A stretch of DNA of 64,000 nt. It comes from Aminipila sp032051575 (GTDB taxonomy: Bacteria > Bacillota > Clostridia > Peptostreptococcales > Anaerovoracaceae). The stretch covers positions 62,001 through 126,000 of the forward strand of contig NZ_DAMBYD010000005.1 in NCBI RefSeq assembly GCF_032051575.1, given 5' to 3'. Shown one piece after another: positions 25,105-35,278 of this stretch (position 1 is the first letter of the stretch; every line of letters begins with the position of its first letter). The notes under the pieces are model-generated. The model saw only the letters and a list, made by a program, of their open reading frames with translations, did not search any database and was not told the DNA's origin. Made by a program: the position numbers and the translations under genes.

Positions 25105-25891
25105 ACTGGATGTTGTACTAGTTGAAAAAGGATTGTTTCAATCAAGAGAAAAAGCGAAAAGTGCTATTATGGCAGGAATCGTTTATGTGGATGGGCAAAG
25201 AATCGATAAAGCCGGTACTTCAGTAAGTGACACTTCAGAATTCTTTGTGAAAGAAGATATTTGCCCATATGTTAGCCGTGGCGGCCTTAAGCTTGAAAAA
25301 GCATTAAATGAGTTTGATTTTCATCTGGAAAAAGCTACTTGTATGGACATAGGCGCATCTACTGGGGGATTTACTGATTGTATGCTAAAAAATGGAGCTG
25401 CAAAAGTATTTGCTATAGATGTAGGCTATGGACAATTGGATTGGAAACTTAGAAATGACCCAAGAGTAGTAAATATGGAGAAGGTAAACATTCGATATTT
25501 GGATTTCGACACTGTAGATAAAGATATTGATTTTATAAGTATAGATGTTTCGTTTATATCCCTTAAATTGGTATTCCCTGTGGCAAGCAATCTTTTGGCG
25601 GAAACTGGCAGTATTGTATGCCTTGTAAAACCACAGTTTGAAGCAGGAAGAGAACAAGTTGGAAAAAAAGGAATCGTTAGGGATATAAAAGTCCATAAAG
25701 AAGTTATAAGAAATGTTATTGGATATGCGAAGGATTGTGGATTATACCCACAGGGTCTTACTTTTTCCCCAGTAACAGGAGCTAAAGGCAATATTGAATA
25801 TTTACTGCATTTAAAGAAAAAGGAAAGTGAAGATTTTAGTGACGATATGGTAGAGCAAATTGCTGACATGTCCCACGAAACTTTAGACTAG
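25073..25891 (+). CDS. tlyA: TlyA family rRNA (cytidine-2'-O)-methyltransferase / hemolysin-like
   Basis: A protein of about 270 residues with an N-terminal S4 RNA-binding domain (RLDVVLVEKGLFQSREKAK) and an FtsJ-like methyltransferase domain (CMDIGASTGGFTDCML, then AIDVGYGQL). TlyA methylates 16S and 23S rRNA cytidines in some bacteria. The start is uncertain: GTG at 25073 has GAGGG upstream, but TTG at 25094 would give the usual TlyA N-terminus and follows AAAGGGTG. The usual neighbours nadK, argR and recN do not follow. Confidence 0.88.
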   Translation: MKGCVTLLKDRLDVVLVEKGLFQSREKAKSAIMAGIVYVDGQRIDKAGTSVSDTSEFFVKEDICPYVSRGGLKLEKALNEFDFHLEKATCMDIGASTGGFTDCMLKNGAAKVFAIDVGYGQLDWKLRNDPRVVNMEKVNIRYLDFDTVDKDIDFISIDVSFISLKLVFPVASNLLAETGSIVCLVKPQFEAGREQVGKKGIVRDIKVHKEVIRNVIGYAKDCGLYPQGLTFSPVTGAKGNIEYLLHLKKKESEDFSDDMVEQIADMSHETLD

Positions 25892-25967
25892 TTTTCAAAT
25901 TTTTTCAATATATTTCAAAATTATTATTTTGACTATTTCATTTAAAAAATAAGAAGGAGAAGTTAAA

Positions 25968-27167
25968 ATGAAATTATCACAAAAAGTACAGGAAATGCAA
26001 TTTTCACCAATTAGAAAATTCAATGTGTACGCAATTGAAGCTAAAGCAAAAGGTAAGAAAGTTTACCACCTTAATATCGGACAGCCGGATATTAAGACAC
26101 CAAAAGCATTTATGGAATCTATAAGAAGCTTTGATTCTGAAGTATTGGCATATGCAGAATCAGGTGGCCTTGTACAGTTACAAGATGCTATTGCAAAGTA
26201 TTTCTCACGTTTTGATATGAATATTGAACGTAAAGATGTACTTATTACTAATGGAGGTTCCGAAGCATTAAGTATGGTTTATACTTGCTTACTTGATCAT
26301 GGTGATGAAGTTCTTGTTCCAGAACCATTCTACACAAATTATCAGACATTTATCTCTGCTGCTGGCGGTAAAGTTGTTCCTATTACAACAAATGCGGAAG
26401 AAGGTTACCGTTACGCTTTTGCAGATAGAATAGAGAAAGTAATTACTGATAAATCAAGAGCTATCTCACTTGTAAACCCAGGCAATCCAACAGGCACTAT
26501 TTTGACAAGAGATGAAATGCAGATTATTGCGGATGTAGCTAAAAAGCATGATTTATGGATTATTGCTGATGAAGTTTACAGAGAATTTGCTTATGATGGA
26601 AGAGAAATGACTTCATTTGGACAGTTAGAAGACGTGAAAGACAGAGTTATTATTATTGACTCCGTTTCAAAGAGATTCTCAGCTTGCGGCGCAAGAATTG
26701 GGTGTATCGTATCAAAGAACGAAGAACTTATGTCCAACGCTATGAAGCTTGCTCAGGGACGTTTATGCTGCCCAACTCTAGACATGATAGGTGCAACTGC
26801 ATTATATGAACTTGATCCATCATATTTTAATGATGTTAGAGCTGAATATGAAAGCAGAAGAGATGCTGTTTACGATGAAATCATGAAGATTCCTGGAGTT
26901 GTTTGTCAGAAACCTGGCGGCGCGTTCTATATCATGGTTAAACTTCCAGTGGAAAGCTCTGAAGACTTCTTAGTATGGCTTTTGACAGAATTTGATGATT
27001 GTGGAGAAACAGTTATGTATGCTCCAATTCAGGGATTCTATGGAACAAAGGGACTAGGTATGGACGAACTTAGAATTGCTTATGTACTTAATAAGGAAGA
27101 CTTAGTACGTGGTGTTGAACTGATGAGATTAGGATTAGAAAAGTATAAAGCATTAGGACATAAATAA
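25968..27167 (+). CDS. PLP-dependent aminotransferase (class I/II, aspartate aminotransferase-like)
   Basis: A 399-residue fold-type I aminotransferase. The N-terminus VYHLNIGQPDIKTP, the VNPGNPTGT motif, the PLP lysine in SVSKRFSACGARIG and the C-terminal arginine region (ELRIAYVL) are all present. The substrate cannot be fixed by eye; aspartate and branched-chain keto acids are common in this group. Codons are somewhat more GC-ending than in the neighbours, suggesting high expression. AAGGAGAAG precedes the ATG. Confidence 0.88.
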   Translation: MKLSQKVQEMQFSPIRKFNVYAIEAKAKGKKVYHLNIGQPDIKTPKAFMESIRSFDSEVLAYAESGGLVQLQDAIAKYFSRFDMNIERKDVLITNGGSEALSMVYTCLLDHGDEVLVPEPFYTNYQTFISAAGGKVVPITTNAEEGYRYAFADRIEKVITDKSRAISLVNPGNPTGTILTRDEMQIIADVAKKHDLWIIADEVYREFAYDGREMTSFGQLEDVKDRVIIIDSVSKRFSACGARIGCIVSKNEELMSNAMKLAQGRLCCPTLDMIGATALYELDPSYFNDVRAEYESRRDAVYDEIMKIPGVVCQKPGGAFYIMVKLPVESSEDFLVWLLTEFDDCGETVMYAPIQGFYGTKGLGMDELRIAYVLNKEDLVRGVELMRLGLEKYKALGHK

Positions 27168-27201
27168 AAATCTATTTAATTTAAAGGAGTATAAAGAATA
27201 T

Positions 27202-29877
27202 ATGCAATTAACACCTATGATGCAACAGTATATGGAAATAAAACAAAATCATCAGGACTGTATTTTGTTCTTTAGGCTCGGTGATTTTTATGAAATGTTC
27301 TTTGAGGATGCCATAACAGCATCCAGAGAAATGGAAATAACCTTGACGGGAAAAAACTGCGGTCAAGAGGAAAGGGCTCCGATGTGCGGAGTCCCTTTTC
27401 ATTCCGCAGATACATATATTGCAAAGTTAGTGGATAAAGGATATAAAGTTGCGATTTGCGAACAGGTGGAAGATCCTGCCACTGCAAAAGGTATTGTGAA
27501 GCGTGAAGTAATACAGATTATCACGCCTGGAACAATTGTCAATCAGACAATGTTAAATGAAAAAGAAAATAATTATCTTGCCTCTATTTACATTTGTGAA
27601 GATGGAGCTGGGATTTCATATTGCGATATATCTACTGGTGAACTTTATACTACAAGCATTAACGGCACTGGTATGATTGAAATATTATTAAATGAACTGG
27701 TAAAAATTAAGGCAAAAGAAGTAATCATTAATGAATCTGCAGAAAAGTTTGTTTCTATTGAAGAAATGAAAAAGGTTACGGATGCATATTTTAACCCACT
27801 CACAGAAAGTTATCATAATATTGTTACTGTAAACGATGCTATTCTAAAACAATTTAATACAAAATCGCTTACAGGCTTAGGTCTTGGCGATTCTGAAATT
27901 GCGTGCCTTTCCTTAGGGGCGCTTTTAAGCTATCTATTTGAAACAAGAAAACATAATTTGAGCCATATTACAAATGTTACGGTTTATGATATTGGTTCAC
28001 ATATGTCCTTAGATAAAGCTACCATTAGAAATCTTGAAATTACAGAAACACTATACGAAAAACGTGTTCAAGGATCTCTGCTTGGTGTTTTAGATAAAAC
28101 CCATACGGCTATGGGGTCAAGAAAGATGAAGCAGTGGCTAAGAGAGCCATTAAATTGCAGTAGTCAGATTAATGAGAGATTAGATGCGGTAGAAGTGCTT
28201 TGTGATGAGATTATCATCAGAAATAACATAAAAGAAGCATTAAAGAGGGTTTACGATTTAGAGAGGCTTGCTGGCCGTATAGCATGTGGTAATGCTAATG
28301 GTAAAGACTTAGTTGCTCTTAGAAATTCGTTGTTTATTCTTCCAGAACTTAAAGTTGAACTTAATTCTCTAGATAATAGTCTATTTAATAGTTTAAATAA
28401 TGAAATAGGCGATTCACTAATGGAGGTTCATGATTTAATCGGAAGTGCCATAGTTGAAGAACCACCGTTTACCATAAAGGAAGGCGGGCTAATAAAGAAT
28501 GGGTTCTCAGAGGAATTAGATACTCTAAGGTTTTCTATTAAAGATGGACAAGCATGGATTGCTGAACTTGAAGGTAAAGAACGTGAAAGAACGGGCATTA
28601 AAAATCTTAAAGTTCGATTCAACAAGGTATTTGGATATTATATTGAAATAACCAAATCTAATCTAGATATGGCACCGGAAGATTATATTCGTAAGCAGAC
28701 TCTTGTAAATTGTGAGCGTTTTATTACCCCAGAACTTAAGGATATGGAAAGCCTTGTGTTGAATGCAGAGTCTAAAATAAATCAGATGGAATATGAAATA
28801 TTTGCTGAAATTAGAAACAGAATTCAAGAATATATTGGAATAATCCAGAAAGCATCTACAGCTATTGCAACTGTTGATGTGTTGACTTCATTTGCACATG
28901 TATCCACTTCATTAGGTTACGTCAAGCCTGAAGTAAATGATGATAACAGCCTTATCATAACAAAAGGCAGACATCCTGTTATTGAACAAATGATTAAAGA
29001 TGGCATATTTGTATCCAACGATGTTTATGTCAATGACAGCGATTCAAGCATGTTGCTCATAACAGGCCCAAATATGGCGGGTAAGTCTACATATATGCGT
29101 CAGACGGCATTAATTGTTTTGATGGCTCAGGCAGGTTGTTTTGTGCCTTGTGAGAGTGCTTCCATAGGAATTGTAGACAGAATCTATACCAGAATTGGTG
29201 CCTCCGATAATTTAGCACAGGGTCAAAGTACTTTTTTTGTTGAAATGAGTGAACTTGCTTATATTTTAAATACAGCAACCTCTAAGAGCCTTGTTATCCT
29301 GGATGAGATTGGAAGGGGAACAAGTACCTATGATGGTCTTTCTATAGCATGGGCTGTTGTAGAGTATCTTTGTAATAATAAAAATAAAATACGCACTTTA
29401 TTTGCTACTCATTATCATGAACTTACGGCTTTAGAGGAAAGTATCCCCGGGGTAAGAAATTTAAATGTAGATGTGGCAGAAGAAAATGGTAATATTATTT
29501 TTCTTCATAAGATTGTATCCGGAAGCGCCAGTAGAAGTTATGGTATTCATGTAGCAAAGATTGCAGGAGTTCCAAAACCGGTACTTGAAGCAGCAGAAAA
29601 TAAGCTGGTTGGACTTGAATCGGGTAAATATGACCATGAAAGCATTTTAAATATTGGTAACCATGTTGTTACAGAAGTAGATGATAATGAAAGCAACCTT
29701 ATAAAAAATAAAAAGAATGGTAAAAAACCGGATCCTTCTCAAGGAGAACAGTTATCTTTATTCAGTTTTGCCCCAAATCCGGTTATTGAAAGGCTGAAAA
29801 GTATTGATTTAATGAAACTTGCCCCTTGGGAGGCACTTAAAATATTAGAAGAATTGCAGGAGGCTGCAAATGATTAA
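27202..29877 (+). CDS. mutS: DNA mismatch repair protein MutS
   Basis: MutS, 891 residues. The mismatch-binding domain I begins TPMMQQYMEIKQNHQDCILFF-like and has the FxE-type GDFYEMFFED. Connector, lever and clamp domains follow. The ABC-type ATPase has Walker A GPNMAGKSTYMRQ near residue 620 and Walker B VILDEIGRGTS. The C-terminus carries the usual linker and dimer tail (QLSLFSF). It recognises mispairs and calls MutL, whose gene overlaps by eight bases. Confidence 0.98.
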   Translation: MQLTPMMQQYMEIKQNHQDCILFFRLGDFYEMFFEDAITASREMEITLTGKNCGQEERAPMCGVPFHSADTYIAKLVDKGYKVAICEQVEDPATAKGIVKREVIQIITPGTIVNQTMLNEKENNYLASIYICEDGAGISYCDISTGELYTTSINGTGMIEILLNELVKIKAKEVIINESAEKFVSIEEMKKVTDAYFNPLTESYHNIVTVNDAILKQFNTKSLTGLGLGDSEIACLSLGALLSYLFETRKHNLSHITNVTVYDIGSHMSLDKATIRNLEITETLYEKRVQGSLLGVLDKTHTAMGSRKMKQWLREPLNCSSQINERLDAVEVLCDEIIIRNNIKEALKRVYDLERLAGRIACGNANGKDLVALRNSLFILPELKVELNSLDNSLFNSLNNEIGDSLMEVHDLIGSAIVEEPPFTIKEGGLIKNGFSEELDTLRFSIKDGQAWIAELEGKERERTGIKNLKVRFNKVFGYYIEITKSNLDMAPEDYIRKQTLVNCERFITPELKDMESLVLNAESKINQMEYEIFAEIRNRIQEYIGIIQKASTAIATVDVLTSFAHVSTSLGYVKPEVNDDNSLIITKGRHPVIEQMIKDGIFVSNDVYVNDSDSSMLLITGPNMAGKSTYMRQTALIVLMAQAGCFVPCESASIGIVDRIYTRIGASDNLAQGQSTFFVEMSELAYILNTATSKSLVILDEIGRGTSTYDGLSIAWAVVEYLCNNKNKIRTLFATHYHELTALEESIPGVRNLNVDVAEENGNIIFLHKIVSGSASRSYGIHVAKIAGVPKPVLEAAENKLVGLESGKYDHESILNIGNHVVTEVDDNESNLIKNKKNGKKPDPSQGEQLSLFSFAPNPVIERLKSIDLMKLAPWEALKILEELQEAAND

Positions 29878-31825
29878 ACTTCTTAGTAAAAATGTAGCAG
29901 ATAAAATAGCTGCTGGTGAGGTAGTAGACCGACCTCTTTCTATTGTAAAAGAGTTAGTTGAAAATGCCATAGATGCAGGTGCGACTAATATTACCCTAGA
30001 AATGCGAAATGGGGGTAAAACCTATATTCGTGTAACGGACAATGGCAGTGGTATAAATGAGAGTGAAGTTGAACTGGCTTTTTTACGTCATGCAACTAGT
30101 AAAATTACTACAGATGAAGATTTAAACAGTATCTTAACTTTGGGTTTTAGAGGTGAGGCTTTATCCAGTATAGCTGCTGTATCAAGAGTTGAACTGATTA
30201 CTAAAACAGCAGAAGCTAAAACTGGTGTTTCTTTAAAGATTCACGGTGGAGAAGTCTTTGAAAAGTCAGCTACAGGCTGCCCTGACGGAACGACTATAAT
30301 TGTTTCAGATTTATTTTATAACACCCCTGCAAGATTAAAGTTTATGAAAACAGATGCAACGGAAAGTACTTTAATTATAGACTTTATATCAAAGATAGCT
30401 CTTGCATATGCCGATATTAAGATTAGATTAATAAATAACGGCACCATTTTATTTTCCACAAATGGAAAAGGGGATACATATAGCAATATCATTACAGTAT
30501 ACAGTAAGGCTGTGGGGGAAGGTCTTATTTATATTTCCAGTGAAAACGAAAATATGTGTTTAAATGGTTATATTTCCAGGCCTGATTATAGTAAAACAAA
30601 TAGGAAGCAGCAAATTTTTTTCGTAAATGGACGTGTTATATCTAACAAAGTAATGGATTTTGCTGTTCAAGAGGGATATAGTGAAAGATTATTTGAAGGA
30701 AGGTATCCTATAGCCTATTTGTTTTTTAAAATTAAACCTGAACTTTTGGATGTAAATATTCATCCAAATAAGAAAGAAGTACGCTTTCATCAGGATATGG
30801 AAGTTAAAAACTTTATTGCACAATCCATAAAAAGAGGTTTACTTTCTGCACAGGCGATTCCACAAGTAAATAGCAATCATATCGTTAAGAATTCAGCACA
30901 TACAGGTTCTACTGGAAATTCTTCTGAAAATGTGATTTTATCCAAGCCGTCTTTTCCTGAAAAAATAAATCCAATAGTAGATAAATTTGCGGTTATGACG
31001 CACAATACCACTGAGGCAAAGAATGATGAAGTTGTTTTTAAGCAAAAGATTCAAGAAGCAAAAGTAAATGAACAGGTTGTAAACGTATTAAGCGAAAATA
31101 AGCAAGAAATAAAGAAAAGTGAAGTTAGCCAAGAACAAGTTGACGTAAAAAATATATTGTCTACATTGGTGAAAGAACAGGAAGAAATTAACTACAAACC
31201 TGATGGAATCAGTAAATCTGCTTCAAGTGAATTGGCTCCGGTAGAATCATTCTTTAAAAAACTTAGTATTACAGGGAACATTTTTAATACATACATTACA
31301 GCTACTGATGATAATTGCTTTTATTTAATAGATCAACATGCTGCACATGAACGTATTTTCTATGAACAATTATTAAAGCAGTATAAATGTGAGGAAAAAA
31401 TTCATCAAACAATTTTAACCCCTATAATGGTTGAAGTATCTTATTCTATAAAATCAACTGAAGGTTCATGGGTGCAGATACTGCGGAACATGGGGTTTGA
31501 AATTGAGCCTTTTGGAGCAAAAGCTTACATTGTTAAGGAAATCCCTATGTTTATGGATCTTTCTGAAGCACAAAACATGGTAAATTATTTCCTTGAAAAT
31601 ATCGCAGAAAATGTAGATATTGAAAATGAGGCAAAAGTCAATAAAATTATTACGAAAGCTTGCAAATCTGCTGTTAAGGCAAATGATGTTCTTTCTATGG
31701 CAGAATGTAAAAGATTGCTTGAGGATTTAGCTAAATGCCAAAATCCATATTCTTGCCCACATGGCAGACCAACTTTTATAAAAATGACTAAGTATGAAAT
31801 TGAAAAAATGTTTAAAAGGGTTTAA
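29870..31825 (+). CDS. mutL: DNA mismatch repair protein MutL (endonuclease type)
   Basis: MutL of 651 residues. The GHKL ATPase has VKELVENAIDAGAT, DNGSGI and GFRGEALSSIAAV. After a variable acidic linker, the C-terminal domain contains DQHAAHERIFYE near residue 487 and CPHGRP, motifs of the metal-dependent nicking endonuclease found in bacteria without MutH. Its start overlaps the end of mutS. Confidence 0.97.
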   Translation: MIKLLSKNVADKIAAGEVVDRPLSIVKELVENAIDAGATNITLEMRNGGKTYIRVTDNGSGINESEVELAFLRHATSKITTDEDLNSILTLGFRGEALSSIAAVSRVELITKTAEAKTGVSLKIHGGEVFEKSATGCPDGTTIIVSDLFYNTPARLKFMKTDATESTLIIDFISKIALAYADIKIRLINNGTILFSTNGKGDTYSNIITVYSKAVGEGLIYISSENENMCLNGYISRPDYSKTNRKQQIFFVNGRVISNKVMDFAVQEGYSERLFEGRYPIAYLFFKIKPELLDVNIHPNKKEVRFHQDMEVKNFIAQSIKRGLLSAQAIPQVNSNHIVKNSAHTGSTGNSSENVILSKPSFPEKINPIVDKFAVMTHNTTEAKNDEVVFKQKIQEAKVNEQVVNVLSENKQEIKKSEVSQEQVDVKNILSTLVKEQEEINYKPDGISKSASSELAPVESFFKKLSITGNIFNTYITATDDNCFYLIDQHAAHERIFYEQLLKQYKCEEKIHQTILTPIMVEVSYSIKSTEGSWVQILRNMGFEIEPFGAKAYIVKEIPMFMDLSEAQNMVNYFLENIAENVDIENEAKVNKIITKACKSAVKANDVLSMAECKRLLEDLAKCQNPYSCPHGRPTFIKMTKYEIEKMFKRV

Positions 31826-31855
31826 ATAATTACTTTACGGTAAATGGAATGAGTT

Positions 31856-32788
31856 ATGAATAGAGAAATAATAATTATTGCAGGACCAACTGCAGTTGGA
31901 AAAACTAAATATGCAATTGAAATAGCAAAAGGCTTGAATGGTGAGATTATATCTTCAGATTCAATGCAGCTTTACAAGTTTATGAATATAGGAAGTGCGA
32001 AACCTACAGCAGAAGAACAAGCTCAGGTAAAGCATTACTTGGTAGATGAAATAGATCCAAGAGAACCCTTTTCTGTAGCAGAGTACCAGAAACGTGCCAA
32101 AAGTGCTATTGAACAGATATTTTTACAAGAGAAACCCCCTATTATTTCTGGTGGCACAGGGCTTTACGTAAATTCTCTTATCTATGATATGGATTTTTCT
32201 GCACCGCCTGTTGGTCATGTGTATAGAGAAAAGCTTGAAAAGCTGGCCTTAGAATATGGTAATGAATATGTGCACAAATTACTTGAAGAAAAAGACAGGG
32301 AAGCTGCAGCACGTATTCATCCCAACAATGTAAAAAAAGTTATTCGGGCTTTAGAGGTTGCAGATCATTCAGAAGAAGGTATAAAATCTTTTGAGCAGTC
32401 TTTTATAAAAACAAAGGATTATGCCTATAAGATAATAGGACTTTGCCGCAACCGAGAAGAACTTTATGAACGAATTAATCTTAGAGTGGACATGCTTCTG
32501 GATATGGGATTGGTTGATGAAATAAAAAGCCTGCTGAATATGGGTCTTACTGCGGATAATATATCTATGAAAGGGATAGGATATAAAGAAATCATAGGTT
32601 ATTTAAATGGAGAGTATGATTTAGAACATGCTATCTATCTTGTAAAACGAAATACAAGGCATTATGCCAAAAGGCAAATGACTTGGTTTAGAAGGTATGA
32701 TGATATAAAATGGTTTAATATTTCAGAGTATAAAAGTGATGATGAGGCATTAAAGGAGATTATCACATGGCTGAAGGAAAACAGATAA
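31856..32788 (+). CDS. miaA: tRNA dimethylallyltransferase MiaA
   Basis: MiaA, 310 residues, adds a dimethylallyl group to A37 of tRNAs reading UNN codons. The P-loop IIAGPTAVGKTKYAI, the segment SSDSMQLYKFMNIGSAKPT and GGTGLYVNSL are conserved, as is the C-terminal RNTRHYAKRQMTWFR. It follows mutS-mutL as in most Clostridia. The usual next gene hfq is absent; a tyrosine recombinase overlaps the miaA end by 22 bases. Confidence 0.97.
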   Translation: MNREIIIIAGPTAVGKTKYAIEIAKGLNGEIISSDSMQLYKFMNIGSAKPTAEEQAQVKHYLVDEIDPREPFSVAEYQKRAKSAIEQIFLQEKPPIISGGTGLYVNSLIYDMDFSAPPVGHVYREKLEKLALEYGNEYVHKLLEEKDREAAARIHPNNVKKVIRALEVADHSEEGIKSFEQSFIKTKDYAYKIIGLCRNREELYERINLRVDMLLDMGLVDEIKSLLNMGLTADNISMKGIGYKEIIGYLNGEYDLEHAIYLVKRNTRHYAKRQMTWFRRYDDIKWFNISEYKSDDEALKEIITWLKENR

Positions 32789-33897
32789 AAATTCAGAATA
32801 AAACTGGCAAGCCAGAAAACATCTTAAAGAAAGAGCAGGAGATTTACGACCAATGTAAGGCTATAGAACAAGAGCTTCCTTCTTTTATGAATGGCTTTTT
32901 TGCTTATTTAAGGGGCAGTGTTCTTCCAATGACCAGACTTGCATACCTAAATGACATTAAGTTTTTCTGCAGTTATTTAATTGACTCTTGTATGTTTAAG
33001 TGCGATAAAATTAATGAACTGTCTCCAAATAACTTTGAGTCAATAAGAGCTAGAGATGTTAATACGTTTTTGGATTTTGCCAGAAGATATCAAAAGGAAA
33101 AAGAAGATAGCATTTATATTTATGAAAACGATAACAGGTCTTTGGCCAGGAAAAAATCATCTTTATCTGTATTGTTTAAATATTTGTTTCGAGATGAAAT
33201 TCTATCAAAGAATATTACGGATGGACTGGACCCAATCAGAGTGCCTAAACCTGGAGAAAGAGAAATAAAAGCACTTACTGACGAAGAAGTAAGACTAATG
33301 CTTAGCACGGTTTCTGATGGAACAGGAATGACTAAAAAACAGCTTGAGTTTTGGAAAAAGACTAAAAAACGGGATAAAGCTATATTGGTCTTATTCATTA
33401 CTTATGGGTTACGACTCTCTGAGCTACAACAGCTAAATGTAGACACCTTCAATTTCGACAGAGGAGAATTTAAAATATATAGAAAACGTGGAAAAGAATC
33501 CATTATGCCGATTAATAAGTCCTGTGAACTTGTCATAAATGAATATTTAGAGCAGGAAAGAGGCTCGGATGATTCTTTAGATGAAGAAAATAAAGGAGCT
33601 TTATTTCTTTCTTTACAAGGAAAGAGGATGACCGAAAGACAGATTCGCGAACTGGTGAAAAAATACACCGCGTATGCTTTGAAGACATCACAGAAAGGCG
33701 GATACAGCCCGCATAAATTAAGGGCTACAGCCGCTACAAGTTTAATCGGCAGAGGTGAAGATATATATGATGTTCAAGTTCTTTTAGACCATGAAAATGT
33801 TACAACAACTCAGTTATATGCCAAACATAAAGAGAATGTTAAACGTGATTTGGTAAATAATATGGAATGGGAACTAGAACGTAAGGGTAAAAGGTAA
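32767..33897 (+). CDS. XerC/D-like tyrosine recombinase
   Basis: A 376-residue tyrosine recombinase. An N-terminal SAM-like core-binding domain (about 40-135) precedes the catalytic domain. The first arginine is in FITYGLRLSELQQL, the HxxR box in SPHKLRATAATSLI, and the last histidine and tyrosine in LLDHENVTTTQLYAKH, so all key residues seem present. The ATG lies inside miaA behind AAAGGAG, so it is part of that operon. Length exceeds XerC/D by about 70 residues. Whether it serves chromosome dimer resolution or another inversion is open. Confidence 0.85.
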   Translation: MAEGKQIKIQNKTGKPENILKKEQEIYDQCKAIEQELPSFMNGFFAYLRGSVLPMTRLAYLNDIKFFCSYLIDSCMFKCDKINELSPNNFESIRARDVNTFLDFARRYQKEKEDSIYIYENDNRSLARKKSSLSVLFKYLFRDEILSKNITDGLDPIRVPKPGEREIKALTDEEVRLMLSTVSDGTGMTKKQLEFWKKTKKRDKAILVLFITYGLRLSELQQLNVDTFNFDRGEFKIYRKRGKESIMPINKSCELVINEYLEQERGSDDSLDEENKGALFLSLQGKRMTERQIRELVKKYTAYALKTSQKGGYSPHKLRATAATSLIGRGEDIYDVQVLLDHENVTTTQLYAKHKENVKRDLVNNMEWELERKGKR

Positions 33898-33966
33898 AGT
33901 GTTCAGTAAACGAACTACTATAAAAAAATTATGTTAACTATAGAAGGGGAAAGGTTAAAAAGTTAC

Positions 33967-35262
33967 ATGCAGAAAAATACATACGAATTATTAACAAATA
34001 AAATGGGCATTGAACCTAAAGTCATGAAAGTTATAGATGAAGCAGAAAAAGCTGTAACAGTTTTATTTGCAGATCTTGATGATATAATGGCCTTTAACCA
34101 ATATAAAGTTATAGAGGCTTTTCAGAAAAATAAAATCAGCGATATGCACTTTAGCTGGAATACGGGATATGGATATGATGACCCAGGCAGAGAGGCTATT
34201 GAAAAGGTTTATTGTGATATTTTTAAGACTGAGGCGGCTTTAGTGAGACCTATTATCGTAAATGGTACTCATGCCCTTACCCTTACATTAACAGGTATTT
34301 TAAGACCTGGAGATGAGCTTATTTATTGCACAGGAGCTCCGTATGATACTTTAGAAGAGGTTATTGGTTTAAGAGGAGAAGGTAAAGGCTCATTAAAAGA
34401 GTTCGGTATAACTTACAATCAGGTAGAATTAACACCTGAAGGAAATATCGACCTGGAAGCTTTAAAAAAAGCCATTACACCGAAGACAAGAATGGTAACT
34501 GTACAGAGAGCTACAGGATATGGATGGAGAAAAGCCATTACTATTCCTGAAATTCAGGAATGGGCTGCATTTGTTCATAGTATTAATCCAAATATTGTCT
34601 GCATGGCGGATAATTGTTATGGTGAATTTTTAGATACGAAGGAACCTACTGAAGTAGGCGTTGACATCATTGCAGGCTCGCTAATTAAAAATCCAGGTGG
34701 AGGATTGGCCCTTACGGGAGGATATATTACAGGAAGAGCTGATTTAGTTGAAAATATTTCTTATCGAATGACATCTCCAGGAATTGGTGGAGAATGTGGA
34801 CTGATGTTTGGACAGACAAGAACGATGTTTCAGGGTTTATTCCTTGCGCCTAAAGCTGTAAATGCGGCTGTTAAGGGGGCAATCCTTTGTGCTCAGGTCT
34901 TTGACAATTTAGGATATGAGGTATGTCCAAAACCTACAGAAAAAAGAAGTGACATAATTGAAGCGGTTAAACTTTATACGCCAGAAGCTATGTGTGCATT
35001 TGCAGAAGGAATACAGGCTGCAGCACCTATCGATTCTCACGTAAAGCCAGTACCATGGGCTATGCCAGGCTATGATAGTGAGGTAATAATGGCTGCAGGG
35101 GCATTTGTTCAGGGTTCTTCCATCGAATTAAGTGCAGATGGACCTTTACGAGATCCGTACATTATCTATTTTCAAGGTGGATTAACTTATGAACACTCAA
35201 AATTTGGTGTAATTAAAGCGCTTCAATCCCTTTATGATAAAAAATTATTAAAAAACATGTAG
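33967..35262 (+). CDS. Methionine gamma-lyase family PLP protein (YnbB/aluminium-resistance type)
   Basis: A protein of about 431 residues of the family often labelled aluminium resistance protein or methionine gamma-lyase-like. The block HFSWNTGYGYDDPGREAIEKVY is distinctive, and the PLP lysine lies in GSLIKNPGGGLALTGGY. In Bacillus the homologue ynbB also lies downstream of miaA. The reaction is not established; a carbon-sulfur lyase is likely from the fold. I prefer ATG 33967 after AAGGGGAAAGG; the frame also has an ATG at 33931 without a ribosome site. Confidence 0.85.
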   Translation: MQKNTYELLTNKMGIEPKVMKVIDEAEKAVTVLFADLDDIMAFNQYKVIEAFQKNKISDMHFSWNTGYGYDDPGREAIEKVYCDIFKTEAALVRPIIVNGTHALTLTLTGILRPGDELIYCTGAPYDTLEEVIGLRGEGKGSLKEFGITYNQVELTPEGNIDLEALKKAITPKTRMVTVQRATGYGWRKAITIPEIQEWAAFVHSINPNIVCMADNCYGEFLDTKEPTEVGVDIIAGSLIKNPGGGLALTGGYITGRADLVENISYRMTSPGIGGECGLMFGQTRTMFQGLFLAPKAVNAAVKGAILCAQVFDNLGYEVCPKPTEKRSDIIEAVKLYTPEAMCAFAEGIQAAAPIDSHVKPVPWAMPGYDSEVIMAAGAFVQGSSIELSADGPLRDPYIIYFQGGLTYEHSKFGVIKALQSLYDKKLLKNM

Positions 35263-35278
35263 CAGGAGAGTGCGATCT

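Noticed and set aside
33453..33459. 0A-box-like TTCGACA inside the recombinase gene (another is near 25505 in tlyA)
   Set aside because: Single heptamers in the middle of coding regions, far from promoters; expected by chance.
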